From positions 1 through 64,000 of the forward strand of contig CAMLED010000001.1 in assembly GCA_946479115.1 (NCBI GenBank): a stretch of DNA of 64,000 bases, read 5' to 3'. The translations under genes and the position numbers were made by a program. The notes under the pieces are model-generated. The model made no database searches. It had not been told where the DNA came from and saw only the letters and a list, made by a program, of their open reading frames with translations. This document shows, in pieces, positions 58,652-64,000 of this stretch. Each line of letters starts with the position of its first letter. The first letter of the stretch is position 1. The stretch is from an uncultured Candidatus Saccharibacteria bacterium. GTDB lineage: Bacteria > Patescibacteria > Saccharimonadia > Saccharimonadales > UBA6022.

Positions 58652-60121
58652 TTATTTCTTATAAAACGCATAGCTAACACTGCCTTCGTCACTACGGATA
58701 TCAGTGAGAATCTTATCGATCTTTGGCTGGTTTAGTGGTGCAAAGTTGGTATCGGTCTGGCCTGGATCGGCAATCATAAAGTTGCCTTCGTTAGTAATGC
58801 CGCGAAGGATAATTGGATGGCGGTTAGCTGTGAATGGTGCCGAACCAGTCGATATCGTCATGACAACACCGCCGGTATCAAAGACTTTTTTATAGGCAGC
58901 GATATCACCTTTTTTAAGGATAGGTGCGGCTTTAAGACCGAAGTGAGCTGCGGCTTTGACTGGTGAATTCAGCAGGCTTCCGCCAGTGTCTGCCCAGAGA
59001 TTATTCTTAGTATAGTAGTTGAATGTGTCGGTCGGATTGATGTTTTGGCCACCAATATTTTTGGCGATCATTGCCAGTGCGGTAGGAATTGAGCCGCTTC
59101 GGCATACGGTATCACCCTGAGGTGTTTTTAAATCACCCCACCTGCCACCGACCAATTGATTACTGCACTGAGTAAAGAAGGTGAATTTATCACCCATTGG
59201 GCTGTTTGGTAGTGCAGCACCTGTGCCAGCTGCTTCTTCCTTGGCTTTATTTGCTTCGCAGGTTAATGCAAAGGCCGATCCGGGTCCTGTACTTGCACTG
59301 TTAACATTTGTTGCCGTACCTGAATCGGCCGTACCGGTACTTTCTGCGGTTGAGGAGAGGTTTTTGAATTGTTCATACAGTAATCGGGCACCACCGCCAC
59401 GATTCGCTATAACCTGTGCTTCTGAATCAGCCGAGCCCTCGAAATCACGGTGGAAGATATAGGCTGCTTGTTCTGGAGTGGTCGCTGTCTTGAGAGATGC
59501 GAGAGCATATGAATGGCTACCGTTTAACTCTTGCCAAAGATAATCAAGTTGTAATGATAGGTCTGTGATTGGTCGGCCGGTTGATTGAGCTAACGCCACG
59601 AGTGGTGCTTGCCTAGCGGTAAAAGTCCACTGCGCAAGGCCAAACCCAACGCCATTTACAGGGGTGTAATTTGCTCCGGCAATAGCCCCACCCTGAATGA
59701 TAGCAGGGTCCATACCGGATTCAGCACGAAGGTTACCGAGGATACCAGCAATTTGTTCAGCAGTAAGGCCCTTACTACCAAGGAATAACCAGGCTTTTTC
59801 TGCGTTTGAGTTTCCTGCAAGGGGCCCTGAATTGACATCTGTCGGATTATCAGCACCAGGTAGAGTAACGCTGCCATCTGCGCCTAATAATATGTCGTCT
59901 ATATAGCAGACCTCTGCATTCGGATCGTAGTAAATAATATCATTACTTCCGAAAAAGCTATCCCAGCAACCGGCTGGCGTGGTTGTTTGATCGGGAATCT
60001 TACACTGAGTACCTACCCCGACATCCTCATCAGCTGCATATGCCGAACTACTACTTATCAGCGATGCAAAAACAAACATGGCTAGTGTCGCGAGGGTGAG
60101 AGTTCGTTTGAGGTAATGCAT
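58652..60121 (-). CDS. Secreted phage-type lysozyme fused to a C39-like domain
   Basis: A 489-residue exported protein with a signal peptide (1-29, ending SSAYA). Residues about 108-255 resemble phage tail lysozymes: LTAEQIAGILGNLRAESGM with the catalytic-type Glu, then GFGLAQWTFTARQ and LDYLWQEL. Residues about 315-489 look like a C39-type papain fold with VCRSGSIPTALAMIAKNIGG (candidate Cys), ANRHPIILRGI (His) and MIADPG (Asp). Combined muramidase and peptidase or amidase action on peptidoglycan is inferred. It starts six bases after a TATACT box. Confidence 0.82.
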   Translation of the reverse strand: MHYLKRTLTLATLAMFVFASLISSSSAYAADEDVGVGTQCKIPDQTTTPAGCWDSFFGSNDIIYYDPNAEVCYIDDILLGADGSVTLPGADNPTDVNSGPLAGNSNAEKAWLFLGSKGLTAEQIAGILGNLRAESGMDPAIIQGGAIAGANYTPVNGVGFGLAQWTFTARQAPLVALAQSTGRPITDLSLQLDYLWQELNGSHSYALASLKTATTPEQAAYIFHRDFEGSADSEAQVIANRGGGARLLYEQFKNLSSTAESTGTADSGTATNVNSASTGPGSAFALTCEANKAKEEAAGTGAALPNSPMGDKFTFFTQCSNQLVGGRWGDLKTPQGDTVCRSGSIPTALAMIAKNIGGQNINPTDTFNYYTKNNLWADTGGSLLNSPVKAAAHFGLKAAPILKKGDIAAYKKVFDTGGVVMTISTGSAPFTANRHPIILRGITNEGNFMIADPGQTDTNFAPLNQPKIDKILTDIRSDEGSVSYAFYKK

Positions 60122-60127
60122 GTCTTT

Positions 60128-60133
60128 AGTATA
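60128..60133 (-). promoter_or_regulatory. -10 box, leaderless lysozyme gene
   Basis: TATACT on the minus strand, six bases before the ATG at 60121. Confidence 0.5.
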
Positions 60134-60143
60134 CTTCTAATCT

Positions 60144-61022
60144 TTAGTTTATATATGATGGTGGAAACGCGTGCTCTTCGGGAGTGTCTTTTGTAACGTT
60201 ATAGCGGGATAGATAAACATTTGAATAGAAAATATCAAACTTATCAACCGGATAGCCATCGTCTTTTAACTGTTTCAAGGCGGCGGTTTTAATGTCTTCG
60301 AGAGTTTGATTAAATGTGGCTGTTGCTGGGACGAACGGTACATTTAACGGCGTAATAAAGAGCGGTTTTTTGGTTGCACCTTCGATTTTAGTGTTGGGAT
60401 AGTAGTCGATACGATAGGTATCGGTAGCAATCACGGTCAGCATACTATCTGTTCCACTATATAACTCGAGATCATCAAGATTATAACCTAACTGTTCCAG
60501 GCTTTTTCGTGCAGATGCTTTTCCCGCCTCTGATTTAGCAACAATACAAACAGCTTTGTTGTCTGCATCAGGCTTTTTGATTGACTGACATGCGTTAATC
60601 GCATAGTTGACGCCTGATAGCGGTAAGCTATCGATCAGCTTCTTGTATTGGACTGTTTTGTATTCTTTGATGACTTTTTGAGATTCAGGGCTATCTGCGA
60701 GTAGTTTCTTGGCTGAGTCTGTCAGCGGGGTGAGTGCTAGCACGATGCGGCTTGTTTTTTTATTCTCGACGACAATTGTTTGCGTTTCCGTCTGGAAGTC
60801 GTCACGAGAGAATGTCGCATTGTATGTGCCCGGTGCTAATTTAATAAACTGCCCATTTTTAATTGTCTGCGTTTTACCATTGTAGGCAAAGTTGATCTCT
60901 TGTGGGGCGACGGCAAATTCGATACTTCCCTGTGGGCGTCCGAGATACCATCCAAGAATTGACAGACCTATAATGAGGGCTGCGATAGTGATAAGGAGTG
61001 GTTTACTGAGTTGTAATTGCAT
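60144..61022 (-). CDS. Membrane-anchored protein with PEGA-like domain
   Basis: A 292-residue protein with one N-terminal membrane helix (about 8-27). A PEGA-like beta domain follows (about 33-97): PQEINFAYNGKTQTIKNGQFIKLAPGTYNATFSRDDF has the l-x-x-G-x-y-x-v-x-x-x-k/d-x-F pattern. The C-terminal 190 residues are alpha/beta with two Cys and match nothing I know. AAAGGTGA precedes the ATG. It lies between the M23 protein and the lysozyme-like protein, suggesting an envelope complex. Confidence 0.62.
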   Translation of the reverse strand: MQLQLSKPLLITIAALIIGLSILGWYLGRPQGSIEFAVAPQEINFAYNGKTQTIKNGQFIKLAPGTYNATFSRDDFQTETQTIVVENKKTSRIVLALTPLTDSAKKLLADSPESQKVIKEYKTVQYKKLIDSLPLSGVNYAINACQSIKKPDADNKAVCIVAKSEAGKASARKSLEQLGYNLDDLELYSGTDSMLTVIATDTYRIDYYPNTKIEGATKKPLFITPLNVPFVPATATFNQTLEDIKTAALKQLKDDGYPVDKFDIFYSNVYLSRYNVTKDTPEEHAFPPSYIN

Positions 61023-61037
61023 AACGGATCACCTTTA

Positions 61038-64000
61038 CTATGGGTTAATTAATGGCCATGGATCGAGTGCTGCTGCACTTGGTACACCAGGATTTGGGCT
61101 ACCTGATTGCCAAATTTCAAAGTGAACATGTGGCCCACTTGAACAGCCTGAGCCACCAGTATAACCGATCAAATCCCCTGCTTTGACGGTTGCTCCGTTA
61201 GAGACTAAGAATCTGCTCATGTGAGCGTAAATGGATGTATATGTTACGCCATCTACGTTATGTGTGATCCAAATATCTTTTTGAATTGGTGACTCGCTTG
61301 GAACAACTGGGCACCATGATCCGCCTGCAATACTATAAATGTTAAATTCACGCGTTAGAACGACACCGTCACGAGTTGCATAAAATGGTGATCCTGATGG
61401 GACGCCAAGGTCGACGCCGGTGTGGAATCCACCGCCACGTGGACCGAACGGACTGACGAGTGCTGCACCAGCAGTGGTTGGGAATGTCCAGCCATCCTTA
61501 ACGACATTGCCGCTATTTTCGGTCGGAGCGTTTGGATCGATTGGTGTATCGCCAGGCGTAGATGGTAGCGGTGAATGTTTCAGAACCGTATCTTCGCCGG
61601 CTAGTGTCGCGTTAACCGGTTCGTCCATGACGTAATTTCGGAAGTTTTTAATGTCGTTCTCGACAGTTCGTTCCTCTGCATACTTTCGGATATCTTCGTC
61701 GGATATTCTCACCGCTCCGCCTGAGAAATTCTGAATGGCAATGAGCGCTTCACCTTCGGTTTTTAGTGTGTCATCCGTGTCCTTGTTACATATGGAACCT
61801 ACGAACCATTCGTAATCTGTGGCTTTCTCACCTTCCTCAAGTGCTTTTGAGGTTTCACCCCATGGGTCAGCTCGGAATGGGCAGTAATCTAGGTATTTTT
61901 GGAATTGCTTGCCGTGATCGGTGTCGGTACGTGGCTCGCCGGTGTCTTCATTAATATACTCACCATCAATCATGAAATCGAGTGTTGCATCTGGATCCGA
62001 ATCCATTTCATCTGTACTTTTTGTAAATGCCGGTAGACAGTAGCCATCACCAACTGCACCAATGAGCGCAAGCGATGGACAGCACTCGGTGTCGGCTATT
62101 TTGGATAGATCGATAGGATCCGGGCAGGCAACTTTTCCGTACTGTTCGGCTTTATTTTCGTTAAGGGGCATATAGGTACCAGCGTGTGCACTTGTCACAA
62201 GGCTACCAAATGATTTAGGGAGCGTTGAGAATAAGAGGCCTGCGCCTTTAGTAAATGATGTATTGGCATAAGCAGCTACATTCATATTACGGACCATCGA
62301 CCCAAGGAATGAATATTGATTATATACATCAAATGGTTTGTCTTTTGCATCAATACGCGCAATTGCCTCGTCTTGCTTGCGAATATCTTCAGTTGCGGCG
62401 ACATAGTCGGTGATCTGTTGTTTTGAGCCAGGCGCCATGCCGTACGACCCTGCCTGCCCACCAAGAATGGCGGCACTACCTGCGTAGAAGGCATCGCCAA
62501 GGATGGCGCCATGTGTGTTTTCGTCTATTTGAGATAAGTTCATGTTCACGAGCCAATCAACAATGAGAGGCATCGCCTGCTCTAGCGCGGCACTCATTAC
62601 AGCTGCAACACCAAGCGCGATTAGGAGACAAACACCAAATCCAACCAATGTAGGCGCACTTGGGAGACATTGAACGACCAGTCCGATAGGGCCATTAGCA
62701 AGACCACAAATTGTATGCCCAATAGTACGCGCAACTGGGTCACCGGTAAAGAAATGGACTAACGATGCTAGGACCGCAAGTAGCCCGGCGGATTCCATTG
62801 AATGCGCCTTGGCATATTCAGGTAATGGCCCGTTATCTCCAAATTGAGCAGCTTTCCATCCATATGAATCTGGTGCCGACAGGCCCTCGCTACCATCTGT
62901 AGTACCAGTGTTAGGGGTTGTTATTCGATCACCTAGTTCGCTTGTAATAGATGGGTCAATTCCTCCTCCATCGCCTGCCTGTAGTTTATTGGCAGCATTG
63001 AAGAATGCTAGCGCTACTGCCGCGAATGCGGCGTATTTTGCCAGTTTTACTGCGGCCGATACGGCACGTGACGTATTAAACGTCAGACAGGCAGCAGCAG
63101 CAGCATTGGTAGGTTTAGAGGATAATTTACCTAGGGTACCCGTAAGCTTAGCGAAGCGAGTATTTTTTAACTTTTCTTCCATTGTGGCATTAGGATTTGG
63201 CGTAGCAACAGCTTTGTCTTCGGGTAAATTAAACGTCTTTCTTAACGACGCTTTAAACTTCTCCTTCGATTCACTCGCAAGTTTAAATGCCTTAGTTAAC
63301 CCCAATTTAGTTTTAAGCATAGTGCCAAATTTTGTATTCAGGAAGTACGCTGTTTTCGAATTATAGACTTGGCTAAATTTGGCAAAATTTACCGGATCTT
63401 TCATCGCCTCTTTAAATTTAGCACCGTTATCAACCACCGTCCCGTCCGGAAGTGTCATAGATTTAACTACCCAACGACCGAATTTTTTCTCTCCTTGCAC
63501 ATCGAAGCCTCGCGCATCGAGGTTCCGTTTCATACCGTCGCTCATTGTGCCCATTTTGCAGCGAATATTACACTTACCGTCTTTACTCTCGGAGAATGAA
63601 TTTTTGGTGTTATTAATTTTTTTGGCCATTAATGCCTTAGTACGAACGGTCAGCGCAGGGTGTGCGTCGTTAAAGTTATTCGTAAATATTTGCGTCATTT
63701 GCACAAGAAGGAGCGACGGGGATAATAGGCCTGTAATACCAAATGCACCTGCCGCAAGTAAGAGCACGATACCACCGAGTGGGCCTTTTTTTGTGAGGCG
63801 CATCTTTAAGCTTATTGGCTGTTTACCCCCATTGCCGGTGACGGTTGAGTTCATCGGATTCGCTTCTTCGCGATTCAGGGTGTCATTACGGTTGTCGTCG
63901 ATGTTTTTAGCGCCGCCACTAAGATCACCGGACTTGCCTGAAGTATCACCAGCGGTAACTGGATGATCATCTAGTCCATCATTAGCACGGTCATAGCCAG
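61038..64000 (-). CDS. Polytopic membrane protein ending in an M23 endopeptidase (5' end beyond window)
   Basis: At least 938 residues from the first in-window Met (63854), but the frame stays open to the edge with a hydrophilic, Asp/Gly-rich stretch and the Met has only a weak site, so the true start is probably outside. Several hydrophobic segments lie in the first 500 residues, including GGIVLLLAAGAFGITGLLS, a strongly Ala-rich stretch, and FGVCLLIALGVAAVMSAAL. Cys pairs follow (CNIRC, CPDP, ECCP). The last 130 residues are an M23/LytM domain: GGFHTGVDLGVPSG (His and Asp zinc ligands), YAHMSRFLVSNGATVKAGDLIGYTG and GPHVHFEI (HxH). The combination of a VirB6-like multi-pass region with a wall endopeptidase suggests a secretion channel opener; that is inference. 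Confidence 0.75.
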   Translation of the reverse strand, partial: GYDRANDGLDDHPVTAGDTSGKSGDLSGGAKNIDDNRNDTLNREEANPMNSTVTGNGGKQPISLKMRLTKKGPLGGIVLLLAAGAFGITGLLSPSLLLVQMTQIFTNNFNDAHPALTVRTKALMAKKINNTKNSFSESKDGKCNIRCKMGTMSDGMKRNLDARGFDVQGEKKFGRWVVKSMTLPDGTVVDNGAKFKEAMKDPVNFAKFSQVYNSKTAYFLNTKFGTMLKTKLGLTKAFKLASESKEKFKASLRKTFNLPEDKAVATPNPNATMEEKLKNTRFAKLTGTLGKLSSKPTNAAAAACLTFNTSRAVSAAVKLAKYAAFAAVALAFFNAANKLQAGDGGGIDPSITSELGDRITTPNTGTTDGSEGLSAPDSYGWKAAQFGDNGPLPEYAKAHSMESAGLLAVLASLVHFFTGDPVARTIGHTICGLANGPIGLVVQCLPSAPTLVGFGVCLLIALGVAAVMSAALEQAMPLIVDWLVNMNLSQIDENTHGAILGDAFYAGSAAILGGQAGSYGMAPGSKQQITDYVAATEDIRKQDEAIARIDAKDKPFDVYNQYSFLGSMVRNMNVAAYANTSFTKGAGLLFSTLPKSFGSLVTSAHAGTYMPLNENKAEQYGKVACPDPIDLSKIADTECCPSLALIGAVGDGYCLPAFTKSTDEMDSDPDATLDFMIDGEYINEDTGEPRTDTDHGKQFQKYLDYCPFRADPWGETSKALEEGEKATDYEWFVGSICNKDTDDTLKTEGEALIAIQNFSGGAVRISDEDIRKYAEERTVENDIKNFRNYVMDEPVNATLAGEDTVLKHSPLPSTPGDTPIDPNAPTENSGNVVKDGWTFPTTAGAALVSPFGPRGGGFHTGVDLGVPSGSPFYATRDGVVLTREFNIYSIAGGSWCPVVPSESPIQKDIWITHNVDGVTYTSIYAHMSRFLVSNGATVKAGDLIGYTGGSGCSSGPHVHFEIWQSGSPNPGVPSAAALDPWPLINP

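Overview
The window looks like a chromosome segment from a small-genome ultrasmall bacterium of the Patescibacteria/CPR, most likely a Saccharibacteria (TM7) relative. This is inferred from gene content, not from an rRNA. The signs are type IV pilin-like genes beside secreted beta-propeller and PEGA-like proteins, a phage-type lysozyme fused to a C39-like domain, a large membrane protein ending in an M23 endopeptidase, a big glycan locus, and no amino-acid or lipid biosynthesis genes. TGA is used as a stop (for example at 30495-30497), so the code-25 CPR lineages are excluded. The replication origin lies at about 54.1-54.35 kb, in the classic rpmH/dnaA gap.

Layout. 0-2.7 kb (minus): an F1-type ATPase operon running out of the left edge, with a c-ring-like subunit, a soluble coiled-coil stalk-like protein, a delta-like subunit and the alpha subunit. 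It is atypical: the c-like protein carries a secreted N-terminal domain and lacks the ion-binding carboxylate at the usual position, and no a-subunit gene is adjacent. 2.9-15.7 kb: secreted and surface proteins (a 1166-residue fibre-like protein, two pilins, a beta-propeller), a clan GH-D hydrolase, a zinc peptidase, a VOC protein and small unknown genes. 15.8-15.95 kb: tRNA-Asn. 16-30 kb: a beta-lactamase-fold hydrolase, a LexA-type DNA-binding protein coupled to an O-antigen-ligase-like protein, a polyprenyl-phosphate sugar transferase, and the dTDP-L-rhamnose operon (rmlB, fused rmlC-rmlD, rmlA). 30-47 kb: a visibly AT-richer glycan island with glycosyltransferases, WbsX-, WbqC- and RgpF-type proteins, a VioA-like aminotransferase, a formyltransferase, an acetyltransferase and a Wzm/Wzt exporter. 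47-52 kb: a small unknown gene, sucCD, and GtrB/GtrA/GT4 genes. 52-58 kb: jag-yidC, rnpA, rpmH, oriC, dnaA, dnaN, recF. 58-64 kb (minus): a cell-wall-hydrolase/secretion-like cluster running off the right edge.

How the parts fit. The rml genes supply dTDP-4-keto-6-deoxyglucose and dTDP-L-rhamnose. The minus-strand 40-44 kb operon can divert the same keto intermediate to an N-formylated (or N-acetylated) amino sugar. Glycosyltransferases assemble the chains, Wzm/Wzt exports them, and the O-antigen-ligase-like protein may attach them. This would decorate the surface of an epibiont, together with its fibres, pilins and wall-active enzymes.

Transcription. Many transcription units begin with an extended -10 box (TGnTAtaaT/TATACT-like) only 6-11 bases before the start codon and have no Shine-Dalgarno, implying leaderless mRNAs. 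Downstream and operon-internal genes use ordinary GGAG-type sites or ATGA overlaps. All functional calls come from reading motifs by eye; no database search was run.
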